Source of the DNA: Haberlea rhodopensis
Taxonomy: Eukaryota; Streptophyta; Magnoliopsida; Lamiales; Gesneriaceae
Length of the DNA: 64,000 bases
Reading direction: 5' to 3'
Assembly: GCA_907163345.1 (NCBI GenBank)
Contig: CAJQUN010000003.1
Span: 868,001-932,000 of the forward strand
Under the pieces are notes generated by a model. That model saw nothing but the letters and a program-made list of their open reading frames with translations, had not been told where the DNA came from and made no database searches. Position 1 is the stretch's first letter; every line of letters starts with the position of its first letter. The translations under genes were made by a program, and so were the position numbers. Shown here one piece after another: positions 45,180 through 57,151 of this stretch.

Positions 45180-46290
45180 ATGTGAAGATATTTATATGCA
45201 GCAGCCAGATGGCTTCACAACCACTGAGAGCGAGCAAAATGTTTGCAAACTCAGATGTCCATTTATGGATCTAAGAAGACATCCCAAAATGAGAACACTC
45301 GTTTTGACATTATCAAATTGTTTAATTTTGTTAGAAATCCGGAAGTGACATGTTTGTGCAAAAGGGTTAGTGGGAACATGGTTACATTTGTAGTGCTTTA
45401 TGACGATAATATGATACTCCTTGTGAATGATATTGGATTATTGACATTGATTAAAGTGTTATTGTGCTCTCTCAATCTACGTACATGAACATTGTGCTAA
45501 AATGTTTAATATGGAATAGTCGAAACTGAGTTACCTCTCAATATGTCATAGTATTCATCTCTCAAGGTCAATGAGTCCTAAAATTGATGATGAGAGAGAA
45601 AATGTGACATTGATAGCTTATGTTTCGACTTTTGGTAGCATAATGCATGATATGTTATGTACTAGACCTGATGTGGAGTATGCTCTTAGTAAAATGAACA
45701 GACATGAGGCAGACCCCGGTGAAGATCATAGAAAACTATGAAAATAATTCTCAAGTACTTATGAAGAACTTATGATATGTTCATGATTTTTGGATCTGTA
45801 AGTGGAGAAATAAAAGTTGAATTCTAAGATGATGCTGGCTTTCAGTCGGATGTAGACGATTCCAAATCGATGTTTGAATATGTGTTTAAGCTTAATGATG
45901 GTGCTCTCTTGGAAAAGTTCGAAGTGAGACACCACAATAGATCACACCACTAAAGCTGAATACATTGCAGCATACGATGCAGCAAATATGTAGTTTGGGA
46001 TAAGAAATTTCATCAAAGAGTAGAGTATAATTTCTAGTGCGGTTGACAGTGTCTCTGTGTACCGTAACAATAATGGAGCTATTGCGAAAGTAAAAAAAAG
46101 CCAAGATCTAATCAGAAATCCAAACAAATATTGCAAAAATATCATCTAATAAGAGAGTTAGTTGGTAAAGGTGACATCCTTATCGATAGTTGCTCCAACA
46201 GAAAAATATAGTTGATCCACTGACAAAGTTTTTACGACTCTTGGTGTCTGTCAGACATCTTGGGAATATGATATTGAGACACATGAGTAC
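45180..46290 (+). pseudogene. Degenerate copia reverse transcriptase-RNase H remnant
   Basis: Scattered frames on the plus strand match copia pol: IYMQQPDGFTTTESEQNVCK, a YDDN-like remnant of the catalytic box, LCTRPDVEYALSKMNRH and finally RHLGNMILRHMSTWL before a decayed polypurine tract (agggaaagtg). Many stops and frameshifts separate them. The order is that of a Tnt1-like element such as the one at 5475-19986, but the copy is far older. Confidence 0.8.
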
Positions 46291-47693
46291 CTGGCTTTAG
46301 GGAAAGTGAAATACATTGTTTTCATATGTGACTTAAGTAAATCAATAGTTGATTGATTATACTTATAATTTTATTATGACAATTTTTTATTTGGATATTA
46401 ATATATACGACACTTCTTTATCTGTTTATCCATGCATCATGATGTATTGATGAAGTCCTAAAGATTGCTATACTCCATAGAATGTGGTTACGCATATGAT
46501 GGTGACTATGAAATACATTATTGACTGTAATTTCTAAAAGTTGGTCGATGAGCCTTCGGGAATGAGATATCGATATATGCTCGCTAGAGACTGGTATTCA
46601 TGTTGTGTCTAGTGTAGTGTGCCGCGTTTCATCGACGTTGGCTTAGAGAAGTCAGCACACGTGAATATATGCTCATTAAGAATGAGTTCACTGAATGATC
46701 CTACTCGGAATTCTATAAGTCGTTACCAATTATCGAGTATAGAATTCCTACCTTCAGAACACGACCAATCAAGGCTAGGCGAGGACTTTGAATGAATAAA
46801 GAAATAATAGTCTTTTGTATTCCCATCTGCGAACCTTTTGACTTCTAATTTGCTTCATAGTTGTGTACCATTACTCATCATGACCCAAGACATCATTGAG
46901 GTCTTGACAGATAACTGTATACTTTGATTTAATGACTGATCACATGCGGGTCACAAAGTGATTATTTTGGGTATCCAATGATGCTGTCATATTCCTATGA
47001 TTGTGGTTAGGATTTACCAATGGTCTTGATGAACCAGGATGTCCTATGTGTTATTCTGTATATGATTCGAGGAATCTCTGGCCAGAGTGGGTAGTGCGGG
47101 TGAAACAATGATTTTTCATATGCACACACAAAGAATCATATAACATGAAACAAGCACATAGTTATTGTAATCCTAAGGGGCCTCGACCAATCAATGTCAT
47201 AGATTCAATCGGGGCATATGTGTGAGAGGAATATACTGCACGCTAACTATGATAACATGTTATCTTACGGTGCTAGTCATTTGTATCTGGGTTTTCACGC
47301 ATATGCTAGGCGCTATCCACGATCGGTAGGTTGTTGTCGAAATCATATTCTGGCCATTGTCTAACAAATGAGTTTAATTGACAATGAGTAATTCATGGTA
47401 AGGCCAAATAAGCAAAATTGCTTGACTTCTAAAATCACAAAGGTTGGTCGTGATCTTATTGTTACGATACACTTTAGCCTCACAGGGTCACAAGCAATCG
47501 GTCGCTGATCTACCAATGAAAATTGAGACATAAATGTTAAGTGCTCAAGACGATATGATTGGTTTATGATGGATTTAATTTTTGAAAATTCCTTATTTTA
47601 GTGAAGTTTCTATATTTGGAATTGCTTCATATATAGAAAGTTCTAAAATTAAAACGATGATATATTTATGTCTCAAATTATCTACGTCAGTTG
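46291..47693 (+). repeat. Probable decayed copia LTR
   Basis: Non-coding sequence following the pol remnant and its polypurine tract, in the position expected of its 3' LTR. No second copy is in the window, so the assignment rests on position. Confidence 0.45.
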
Positions 47694-49406
47694 TGTGAAA
47701 ACCGGAAATTTTGGTCAAACAAATTACGTGATATTAAGAAATATTGAAAATTAAATACAAATAATAGATTTACATTATGGATGGATTTAATTATATTATT
47801 CAATCTTGTGGACTTTTAATCACATATTTAAGTTTATAACTTATTAGAGTTGTGTAAGAGATAATACATAGGTTATATGATTTTAGCTTGTAAACTTTTA
47901 AATAATTTAAAGTTGTAGATATTTAAGAAATCATTGAAAATAATATTAATAATAATAACCAATCATAAATCTTGCAATGAATAGATAAAAGTTAGACACT
48001 ATAATTCCTACATTAATCTTACATAAAAAGGCACCCAATGAAGCTCCATTTTGAAAGTACATAATTAAACCATTCAATGGACTTGCCCAAAATCATGTCA
48101 CTAATGGCCTAAACCCATTCTTTTTCCTTATCAATCATGACATTGATGATCATTCAATTGTCTCATGTTAGCCATCATTGCCTTGCTAAAATCATGACAT
48201 AGACATGCCAAAGTTTATGAATTGATCAATTAATTCTCCTACAATAAATAATAAAAGTCTTCTATTCAATTGCAATGGAATTAACCAATTCATTTGCTTT
48301 GCCCAAATCTTGTCATTAATCATTCAATGACATTACTCAAACATGTCACTAAATGACAAAAGTTTAGGAATCTCCATTATTCCTCATACTTTAAAATCAC
48401 CTCACTCAATCCCATGTATTTGCCTCCCAATCACATTAACACCATACATCAATCCAATTATTATTTAGCTCAAATCTTGTGATTAGAAGGCTAAAGAAAT
48501 GAATATACAATTAATATCATCCATTTAAAATATTACCTTTTGACCTACCTTGAATCTTGCCATTATGAGCCAAATTGATGGATCTAAATTGGACCATCAC
48601 TCATCACTTTAAAGCCACAATACACCATGCCAAGAAAAGATTATTTTACACTCTCCAATTTTCGAAAATTCACATACTCACACACACAAGAATTCGAAAG
48701 CTTCAAGGCAAGAGAGGAATAATTTGCACCATTTTTCTCAACTATGATCTCATCTCAACGTTCTTCGATTATTCAATAGTAAGTGGGTTTTTGCTACAAC
48801 TTCATTTCGTTTTCAAAATATTATTTATGATTTAAATTCCCGATTGAACATCAAACATAAGATTATGTTTTTTAAATCTAAACAAGTATGTGACATGATA
48901 ATTAATGAAAGGACTTTTCGGAGCCACCTTTTGAATCAAATAACTCGTTATGTGGATATGTGCAAGATATGTGTATGTGTTTATGTGCCAAGATCTATGT
49001 GGGTTGACAAAGAAATATTAAAGGTTTTTTGCTATGATTATATGTATATTTTTACTATGTTCAATCGGTCCCTACTTGCTGAGTGTTTTCCCAAACGTTC
49101 ACCCCCTTACCTCCCCTCCCAGACAAAGACAAAAAGAACAGATCGAGGAAGAAGAACAAGACTAACTTTTGGAGATGATGATCCACGGAGAACCTTCAAG
49201 AAAATTTATTAGTTTTATTTACGCTTCCGCATCTTCGATTTAATCCTAGACAATAGTATTTTGTAATAGCAATTGTAAGGACAATTTAATGATTTTGGAA
49301 TAAATAGACTGATTTTATCAAAGATGTGTATACGAGGCTTGTTGTATTCGAATTTCATATTTGGATTCAACGCCGGTGTCACGCGCTCCGGTTTCGCGGC
49401 GTGACA
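47694..49406 (+). repeat. 5' LTR of the non-autonomous element
   Basis: TGTGAAAACC to GCGTGACA, 1713 bases. The start matches the 16 bases of the 3' LTR visible at 63985-64000 at about two thirds to three quarters of positions. It holds one decayed copy of the gagccacctcttgaa unit at 48915. Confidence 0.75.
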
Positions 49407-49412
49407 TTTTAG

Positions 49413-49424
49413 TGGTATCAGAGC
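49413..49424 (+). promoter_or_regulatory. Primer binding site (tRNA-Met)
   Basis: TGGTATCAGAGC, 6 bases inside the LTR end at 49406. Confidence 0.88.
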
Positions 49425-49929
49425 AAACCAGGTTCCGTGATCCCGCTGGGAAAGATTCTGGTTGATAAAAATACCAGATTATAAAACCCGATTAAAATAG
49501 ACCAACTGTGTGGTTCGAAAATAAGTTGGGAAACACAATCTGGAAAAAAAAAAAGAAAAAAAAAAGACGAACAATCAGAAACACAAGAAAATAAATCTGC
49601 CCTAGATCTATAAACTGCCGCCATCGCTGGCAGCTATGCCACCATCATAACTCGACGGCCAACCCACAGTCGGAACCGCCTCCCCCAGACGAAACCACGG
49701 CCCAAGTATCAGATCAATCGGACGAGGTCTGCATGACCAATTTTCCGAATGAAAACTCACGCACCCAAAACCCGTCCATTTTCCGATCTCGCGCCGCCGA
49801 CCACCAATCGACTATCTCGACCAACCATCATGATCGTTGTCACCAGACGACAAAAAGCCCTCTCCCAATTGCATTAACCGTTCACCGATTGATGACCAAT
49901 TACAGATCCAAATTTCGAACTCAAGAACC

Positions 49930-50388
49930 CTAAACTGTTCGAAAATTTAGGTATTGATTTTCCCACCCGTTCCAATGTGATTTCCAAATTAAATCTGGGT
50001 TTCTGTTCCATGAAGTATTTCGAATCAAAGCCCTCTAACCAATTGGATTAACAAATTAAGGGAAGTAAGTAATTTCGGATCTAATATTTTACACACATGA
50101 ACCCTAAAATTGTAAAGTGCTAAAATTCAAAAACAAATTACCCATGATTTTGAACACCAAATTCAAATCAAATCCGCATGTATGATCGCCTATACATGAT
50201 TAACAAAACCCCTCAATCATGATTAACTCACAATCAAAGGAAAGTGCTTAATTTTCGATCGAAATTTTGACCCTAATAAGGAACCCTAGCCGAAATTTTA
50301 AACCTTAAATTCTCTCAAATCCGAACATAAAAAATCAAATTAAATTCAAAGGATTACCATTCAGGGTATGAGTGATAAAAGCCCTATG
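49930..50388 (+). repeat. 172-bp tandem leader repeat, left part
   Basis: Units with aaccctaaa, a ttcgaaa(a)ttt block, aatccgaacac(c)aaattcaaa and aaagccct recur with aaagccct anchors at about 50030, 50205 and 50379. The array continues at 61016 after the Sirevirus. Confidence 0.8.
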
Positions 50389-50393
50389 AAAAT

Positions 50394-51555
50394 TGTTAGT
50401 TCCGGACCTTATCGATGAGATTTTAAAGATGACAAAACATTTCAGACCGGATCGATAGATATCAGTTTGACCAGATCGATCGGACAAAACAGAGCAAGAT
50501 GACAAATTATTTCAGACCGGATCGATGGAAATCAGGCATACCAGATCGATCGCGCAAAACAGAGCAAGCTGATAAAGCATATCACGTATCAGACCGGATC
50601 GATGGATTCCAGACTGACTAGATCGATACTTCAGATCGATCTCAATCTTCATCAGATCAAAGCAGTCAAAGATACATAAAGGATGGCTTCTCAGTCCGAA
50701 CCATCAACGGTTATTTATTGTAGCATTTAATGCTGTAATTAACGCTACAAAGGATCAAAAGTCGAAGATTGCCATTAAAGGTAAGAAGACAAAGGAGAGC
50801 TTACCTGACAGTCGCCGAAAGCATACACCAGAACGGCAAGTGTCCTGAAGAAGAAGACTGTAGCTTTCTCAGAGTTTAAAAAGAGTCAAAGTTGCACATT
50901 AAGGGAAACAATGCCGTTGCTACCCTCAACTATAAAAGGATGCAACAAAAGGAAGACAGGGACTCTTGATTCCAACTCACGCTGATCAATTGAAAAAAAC
51001 ACAAGAAAGCAACTGCACACGCTTACAAAGTTTAGAAGCCTTCGAGCTGAAGTTATTTATTTAAGCGCGATTACTTTGTAACATTTGATCATTGTAGGAT
51101 CACTGTGCGCATTGTGTATTGAAAAATAGAAGTGAGGAACTTATTGTAACTGCCAGACAGAGTGTGTCTGAGCAGGTTGAGTGACTAGGAGTTTCAGACT
51201 GGTAGTGAGGTAAATCCAGTCTGAATCGGGTTTGTACAACAGGATTGTATAAATCAAAGTCTTCTAGTATAAACCTTCCTTAATTGGAAGAAGGGGAGAC
51301 GTAGAAGGATTACACCACCTTCGAACTTCCAGAAGCATATCCTGTGTTTTATCCTTCTGCACTTAGCCATCGAGCCGTTCTTACTTTTACAAGAGCAGAC
51401 CGTTTCCGCACTTACCTTTTTAGTGGTCTGTTCTGATCAAAGAGTTGATTAAGTAACAGATTTCTTTCACTAATCCGAAAGAATTCTCAAGGGATAAATT
51501 TTTAAGGAGTGTTCATTCACCCCCCCCCTCTAAACACTCCGGACCGATCCTAACA
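50394..51555 (+). repeat. 5' LTR of the Sirevirus
   Basis: Contains three direct copies of a block of 60-75 bases that starts agaccggatcgat (50453, 50515, 50591) and includes a cagatcgatcg palindrome, then a TATA box tataaaagg at 50931-50939. Confidence 0.96.
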
Positions 51556-51557
51556 AG

Positions 51558-51569
51558 TGGTATCAGAGC
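51558..51569 (+). promoter_or_regulatory. Primer binding site (tRNA-Met) of the Sirevirus
   Basis: TGGTATCAGAGC starts 2 bases after the 5' LTR. Confidence 0.95.
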
Positions 51570-51601
51570 AGGTCATCTTAATCAGCACAAAGACTAAGCT
51601 G

Positions 51602-53554
51602 ATGGCATCATTCAACAAAATCCCCATGTTCTCAAAAGAAGACTATGATGACTGGAGAATCAGAATGCAAGCTCATCTGGCAGCTCAGGATGACGATATG
51701 TGGTTCGTCATCACTGATGGACCAATGAAGATTTTAAAAATTAATACAGCAGTAGCCATCTCTGATGGAGAACCACAAATGGTGGAAAAAGACAGATCCC
51801 TCTGGACGAATGAGGAAAGAAAGAAAGCAAATCTCGATAATGTGGCCAAAGACATCTTGTTCAAGACTTTGGACAAGAACATGTTCAGCAAAATCAAAAT
51901 GTGCTCTACTGCCAAAGAAATTTGGGAGAAGATAGCACAGCTATGTGAAGGCAACGACCAGACCAAAGAAAACAAGTTAACTGTTGCTCTTCAAAGATTT
52001 GAGAGCATAAAGATGAAAAGTGGAGAAACTCTAAATGAGTTTGATGAAAGAGTCACCAGCATCATAAATGAACTGAATGGTCTGGGGAAGGAATATTCTA
52101 ACAGAGAGATCGCTCTGAAAGTAATGAGAGCTCTGCCAAAGGAATGGGATGTAAAGACCATCGCCATGAGGGAATCAAAAGACCTTAACAAGGTTGAACT
52201 TCATGATCTGTTTGCAGATCTTAAGGCCTATGAGTTTGAACTGATAAGCAGAGGTGAAGCAGAGCCATTCATCTCTCAACCAAACAAGGCCCTGGCAGCC
52301 ACTCAAGACCAGATCGCTTCAACATCAGACCGATCTGCTGAACAGATGAGTAACGATGCTATGTCGTTATTTATCAAGAAATTCGGTAAATTTATGTCTA
52401 AAAATAAGAGGAACTTCAAACCCTCTCATCATTATAAATCAAGAAAAGATGATACTGTTAACGATCAGGCTTGCTACAATTGTGGTAAGACCGGACACTT
52501 CATTGCAGATTGCACCAGACCAAAGAAAGAAGAACGGAAAGAGAAGCATCGTGATGATAGAAAGAAGAAGCACTACAAAGACCGCAAGAATCATGGAAAA
52601 TCCCAAAAAGTCCTAGTAGCTGAAGAAGGAAACAGCAAATGGGCTCAGACAGACTCAGACTCGGAAAGCTCTGAATATTCTTCCAGCGAAAGCGAAGAAG
52701 ATATTCAATGTCTTATGGCAGACGAAGAAATGAGTCAGACAGACGAGGTATATGATCTTGACTCAAATGAATTTACACGAGAAGAGCTCATGTCCGCACT
52801 GCAAGACATGGCTAATGATTATAGGATCTTAGCTGAATCATTTGAGAAGAATAAAGCCAAAATCAGTACTCAAATGGATGAGCACAACAAACCAAGCTGC
52901 TCTGAGCAGTGTGAGTGCAAAAATCTCCAGATCGAGCTGAATAAGCTGAAAATCTCTTATGATCAGCTCCATGAAGAAAATAAGAGAATTAGCACACAAA
53001 ATGCTAAGTTCTCACATATATTCAAAACATGGACAAAATCCAGAACATCCTTGGAAGAATTACAAGAGGTTCAAAGAAACGTCGGTGATTTCACCGGCAT
53101 AGGCTTTGACACCAAAGAATGCACCAAAGATGAATCTGAGCTGTTGCTGGTAAAGAATCAAGTCAAACAAATGACATTTGTTAAATCCAGCACAGTATAT
53201 GAAACTGAAGCACCTAAGATTCAAACAGGAGTCTCTTACGAGAATCAAAATCTGAGAAAAGGAATTGGTTATGTTGACCAAGCCAAAGAAAAGGCACCAG
53301 CAAGATTTGCGTCTATCAGACCAAATCCAAAGGTGCAAGATCGAAGGCAAGGAAAACAATACAATTACTATAACTCAAAACCGATTCAACAAAGATATAG
53401 ACTACCTTATGAGAATCAAAGGTTTTCACAGCGCACACATTATCACACACAGCATCGAAACAGACCAGTACACAGCACACCCTACACACACAAGCCATTG
53501 AAGCTGATACAGGTGTGGGTTCCCAAAGGGCTAATCCGTTCTGGACCCAAATAG
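51602..53554 (+). CDS. Sirevirus Gag protein
   Basis: 650 codons from the ATG at 51602 (MASFNKIPMFSKEDYDDWRI); a longer frame would have to start at GTG within the primer site and was rejected. The first 220 residues are the copia capsid-like region (FKTLDKNMFSKI, ALPKEWDVKTIAM). A CCHC knuckle CYNCGKTGHFIADC is at about 291-304, followed by a highly charged K/R- and then S/E-rich part, a coiled-coil-prone segment near 410-490 and a C-terminus with LIQVWVPKGLIRSGPK. The protein forms cytoplasmic particles around element RNA. The TAG at 53552-53554 is followed by pol in a different frame, 32 bases later. Confidence 0.95.
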   Translation: MASFNKIPMFSKEDYDDWRIRMQAHLAAQDDDMWFVITDGPMKILKINTAVAISDGEPQMVEKDRSLWTNEERKKANLDNVAKDILFKTLDKNMFSKIKMCSTAKEIWEKIAQLCEGNDQTKENKLTVALQRFESIKMKSGETLNEFDERVTSIINELNGLGKEYSNREIALKVMRALPKEWDVKTIAMRESKDLNKVELHDLFADLKAYEFELISRGEAEPFISQPNKALAATQDQIASTSDRSAEQMSNDAMSLFIKKFGKFMSKNKRNFKPSHHYKSRKDDTVNDQACYNCGKTGHFIADCTRPKKEERKEKHRDDRKKKHYKDRKNHGKSQKVLVAEEGNSKWAQTDSDSESSEYSSSESEEDIQCLMADEEMSQTDEVYDLDSNEFTREELMSALQDMANDYRILAESFEKNKAKISTQMDEHNKPSCSEQCECKNLQIELNKLKISYDQLHEENKRISTQNAKFSHIFKTWTKSRTSLEELQEVQRNVGDFTGIGFDTKECTKDESELLLVKNQVKQMTFVKSSTVYETEAPKIQTGVSYENQNLRKGIGYVDQAKEKAPARFASIRPNPKVQDRRQGKQYNYYNSKPIQQRYRLPYENQRFSQRTHYHTQHRNRPVHSTPYTHKPLKLIQVWVPKGLIRSGPK

Positions 53555-53586
53555 GATTGGGTACCAACAATAATTATATATGATGA

Positions 53587-56500
53587 CAGGTACCGAAGAA
53601 ACTCGCATCAGACTGGTATTTGGACAGTGGGTGTTCCCGTCACATGACTGGAAACATCGAGCTGCTGTCTGAAGTGACAGAATGTATTGGACCCAAAATC
53701 ATTTTCGGAGATAACTCAAAGGGTAAGACCGTGGGCAAGGGTAAGATTGTCCATGGTAACATTATTATCAATGATGTGCTGTTAGTTGAAAATCTGTGCT
53801 ATAATCTGATTAGTATAAGTCAACTCTGTGATAATGGTTATGCTGTAGAATTTCATAAACACACTTGCACTGTTAAATCATCAGACGGTATAACCATGCT
53901 CGTAGGAATCAGGAATGGAAACACATATAAGATTAACTGGAATCATGCTCAACCTGATAATCCTACTTGCTTCATCGCTAACAATGATAATAAACATTGG
54001 TTGTGGCATAAGCGCTTGAATCATATCAACTTTAAGACCATTGCTAGCCTGTGTAAACATGATTTAGTTATCGGTCTGCCCAAGATCGATTTTGCTAAGG
54101 ATAAGATCTGCGAGGCTTGCCAAATGGGCAAACAGATCAGATCATCCTTCAAAAACAAGAATGCCAAATCCTCCTCCCGCTGTTTAGAATTACTGCATAT
54201 GGACTTGTTTGGTCCTATACCAATAACAAGTTTAGGGGGAATGCGGTATACTCTTGTTGTTATTGATGATTACTCACGCTTTACATGGACTATATTCTTA
54301 AGCAGTAAAGATCAGACCGGTCCGAAGTTGATCAAGCTGCTAAAACGCACTCAGAACGAGAAATCATCCAGCATAGACAGGATTCGAAGTGACAAAGGGA
54401 CTGAGTTTTCAAATCAGAATCTTGAATCCTTTCTAGAAGATCATGGAATCAAGCATGAGTTTTCAGCTGCTCGAACTCCTCAACAAAATGGAGTTGCAGA
54501 ACGAAGAAACAGAACGCTCAAGGAAGCAGCAAGAACAATGCTTGCTGATTCTGGAATCTCTCAAAAGTTCTGGGCAGAAGCTGTAAATACTGCTTGCTAC
54601 ACTCAAAACCGATCTATGATTAACAAGAAGCTGAATCTCACTCCATATGAAATATGGACTGGTAACAGACCATCTGTTTCTCACTTTCATGTATTTGGCT
54701 GTAAATGCTTCGTTCACAACAATGGTAAGAGTCATCTTACAGCATTTGAAGCTAAGTCAGATAATGGTATATTCTTAGGATATTCATCAATTAGCAAAGC
54801 TTATCGAGTTTTTAATAATCGAACTTTAACTGTAGAAGAATCTGTTCATGTAGTCTTTGATGAAACTTTATGTGTTGAGGGCAACAAAGAATCAATTCAA
54901 AATCAGATGGAAAATATCCATCTCGAAGCTAACAGTGATGATGAGATTGTAGCTAACAGGTCAAGAGACAATCCACCAGAACCAGAAGTACCAAACAGAC
55001 CGGATCAAGGCGTTGAAGAAACTTCAGATCGAGCTGATCCGGATGCTCCTGACTCAAATATTAAAGCAGATACTGATCATGCTGTTACTGTTCATCCGAC
55101 CGGACCAGACAATCCAGAGTCAAGCTATCGATGGACTAAGAAGCATCCACCTAATCTAGTGATTGGTAGTCCTTCTGCACCGATCAGAACCAGAGGACAG
55201 ATGATGGATGAGTTCACTCATGCTGCCTTCATCTCTACTCTGGAACCCAAGAAGATCGATGAAGCTCTGACTGACTTCAACTGGATTAAAGCAATGCAAG
55301 AAGAGCTTAATCAATTCGAACAAAATCAAGTTTGGAGTCTAACCCCCAGACCAAGCGATCTGCCTGTTATTGGAACCAGATGGGTCTTCAGAAATAAGCT
55401 AGACGCAGATGGAACTGTGGTTAGAAACAAAGCCAGACTGGTGGCACAGGGATTCAGACAAGAAGAAGGAATCGACTTTGATGAATCATTTGCACCAGTC
55501 GCCAGACTTGAAGCTATCCAAATCTTTCTTGCTTATGCTGCCTTTAAAGACTTCAAAGTATATCAGATGGACGTCAAGAGCGCCTTTCTTAATGGAAAGC
55601 TTCAGGAAGAAGTCTACATTGAGCAACCACCTGGATTTCAGAACCATTTGTATCCCAATCATGTATATCTACTGAATAAAGCAGTGTATGGTCTGAAACA
55701 AGCTCCTAGAGCCTGGTATGACACTCTATCTCAATTTCTGCTGAACCATGATTTCCAGATCGGATCAGTAGATAAAACTCTATTTAAATTCATTAAGGGG
55801 GAACATACCCTATTAGTTCAGATTTATGTTGATGACATAATCTTTGGGTCAACTAACCCCAAATTGTGCGAGAAATTTTCTAAGTTAATGCAGGGACAGT
55901 TCGAGATGAGCATGATGGGAGAATTGTCATTCTTTCTGGGTCTGCAAGTAAAACAGCTCAACAATGGCATTTTCATCAATCAGACCAAGTATACCAAAGA
56001 GCTCCTCAAGAGATTTGGAATGGAAACATGCTCAACTGCATCAACTCCAATGAGTCCAACAATCAAGTTAGACAAAGATAAAGGGGGAACGGCAGTTGAA
56101 GTAACCATGTATAGAGGACTAATCGGATCGCTATTGTATCTTACAGCGAGCCGGCCCGATATTATGTTTTCAGTCTGTATGTGCGCCAGATTTCAGTCAG
56201 AACCAAAGCAATCACATTTTATTGCTGCCAAGCGTATTCTGAAATATTTAAAAGGATCTCAGAACGTTGGTCTTTGGTACTCCAAAGATTCAAACTTCAG
56301 CTTGATCGGGTATTCAGACGCAGACTACGCTGGGTGTAAGATCGATCGTAAAAGCACCAGTGGAACATGTCAATTTCTAGGTGAAAGATTGATCTCTTGG
56401 TTCAGTAAGAAGCAGACATCGATTGCCACATCCACAGCTGAAGCAGAATACCTAGCCGCTGGAAGCTGTTGTGCTCAAATGCTCTGGATTCAACACCAGC

Positions 56501-56769
56501 TCAAAGACTATGGCATCCAAGCTGTTGACTCTCCGATATTTTGCGACAACACAAGTGCAATTGCTATAACGTATAATCCAGTTCTGCACTCTCGAACAAA
56601 GTATATTGATATACGACATCATTTTATTCGAGATCATGTTGGCAAAAAGGAAATTCGGATCGAGCACATTTCAACAGAGCAGCAAGCAGCAGACATCTTC
56701 ACTAAACCGCTTCCTGAGGCTAAGTTTAATTATTTCCGTCAAATTCTTGGTTTAATTGACTTATCTTAA
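53587..56769 (+). CDS. Sirevirus pol polyprotein: protease, integrase, reverse transcriptase, RNase H
   Basis: An open frame of 1060 codons without an ATG near its start, so it is normally joined to Gag by recoding or splicing. The protease motif WYLDSGCSRHMTG sits at the N-terminus (DSGC at 13-16). The GAG-pre-integrase zinc region (WHKRLNH...CEACQMGK) and the integrase D-D-E core (LLHMDLFGPI, RSDKGTEF, NGVAERRNRTL) follow. Reverse transcriptase has MDVKSAFLNG and YVDDIIFGST (about 747-750). RNase H has YSDADYAGC, STAEAEYLA and FCDNTSA near the end. All catalytic residues that I can judge by eye are present. The frame relation to Gag is +2/-1 and there is a stop in each frame between them, which is unusual. 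Confidence 0.95.
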   Translation, partial: QVPKKLASDWYLDSGCSRHMTGNIELLSEVTECIGPKIIFGDNSKGKTVGKGKIVHGNIIINDVLLVENLCYNLISISQLCDNGYAVEFHKHTCTVKSSDGITMLVGIRNGNTYKINWNHAQPDNPTCFIANNDNKHWLWHKRLNHINFKTIASLCKHDLVIGLPKIDFAKDKICEACQMGKQIRSSFKNKNAKSSSRCLELLHMDLFGPIPITSLGGMRYTLVVIDDYSRFTWTIFLSSKDQTGPKLIKLLKRTQNEKSSSIDRIRSDKGTEFSNQNLESFLEDHGIKHEFSAARTPQQNGVAERRNRTLKEAARTMLADSGISQKFWAEAVNTACYTQNRSMINKKLNLTPYEIWTGNRPSVSHFHVFGCKCFVHNNGKSHLTAFEAKSDNGIFLGYSSISKAYRVFNNRTLTVEESVHVVFDETLCVEGNKESIQNQMENIHLEANSDDEIVANRSRDNPPEPEVPNRPDQGVEETSDRADPDAPDSNIKADTDHAVTVHPTGPDNPESSYRWTKKHPPNLVIGSPSAPIRTRGQMMDEFTHAAFISTLEPKKIDEALTDFNWIKAMQEELNQFEQNQVWSLTPRPSDLPVIGTRWVFRNKLDADGTVVRNKARLVAQGFRQEEGIDFDESFAPVARLEAIQIFLAYAAFKDFKVYQMDVKSAFLNGKLQEEVYIEQPPGFQNHLYPNHVYLLNKAVYGLKQAPRAWYDTLSQFLLNHDFQIGSVDKTLFKFIKGEHTLLVQIYVDDIIFGSTNPKLCEKFSKLMQGQFEMSMMGELSFFLGLQVKQLNNGIFINQTKYTKELLKRFGMETCSTASTPMSPTIKLDKDKGGTAVEVTMYRGLIGSLLYLTASRPDIMFSVCMCARFQSEPKQSHFIAAKRILKYLKGSQNVGLWYSKDSNFSLIGYSDADYAGCKIDRKSTSGTCQFLGERLISWFSKKQTSIATSTAEAEYLAAGSCCAQMLWIQHQLKDYGIQAVDSPIFCDNTSAIAITYNPVLHSRTKYIDIRHHFIRDHVGKKEIRIEHISTEQQAADIFTKPLPEAKFNYFRQILGLIDLS

Positions 56770-57151
56770 TTAGTTTAGATGTTCTTATTCTTTTCGCACT
56801 GAAAGATCTTTGTCACCACAGATCGATAATACAATGTTCAGAAAGACACAGACCGGTCCGAACTTTCAGACCGATCCTTGTCAGTCTGATTTTATCCTAT
56901 GATCTGTCTGGACAATAACAACAGCTCGGACTGATTGACCATTTTAACTAGTTGTACTTTAACCGCCTTATCTTTCTTTATCCTGACCGTTTATTTTGAA
57001 TTATTTAATTCTCAGTCTTGGAGATAAAGACACGTGTTTTCTCTCTCCTATTTAGCGGACTGAACATTTCATACTTGTTCACTTTTTACAGTTTACCGTT
57101 TTCTACCTTCTCACTCTCTTACTCTTCGCACTTTCTTTAAACTCTTTTCAA
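56770..57151 (+). other. Spacer between pol and ORF3
   Basis: 382 bases with no ORF. It has several agaccggtccga and gatcgata motifs also found in the LTRs. ORF3 has its own ATG, so it may be translated from a spliced or subgenomic RNA whose acceptor would lie here. Confidence 0.5.

Noticed and set aside
48575..49212. Plus-strand frames inside the LTR at 47694
   Set aside because: They lie in an LTR, are not shared with the related LTR at 42843 and carry no motif.
51557..51601. Longer Gag start at 51557
   Set aside because: The codon is GTG within the primer binding site; the first ATG in frame is at 51602 and matches the usual Gag N-terminus.
53265..53570. Short frames in other phases over gag
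   Set aside because: They overlap the intact Gag frame and lack any domain.
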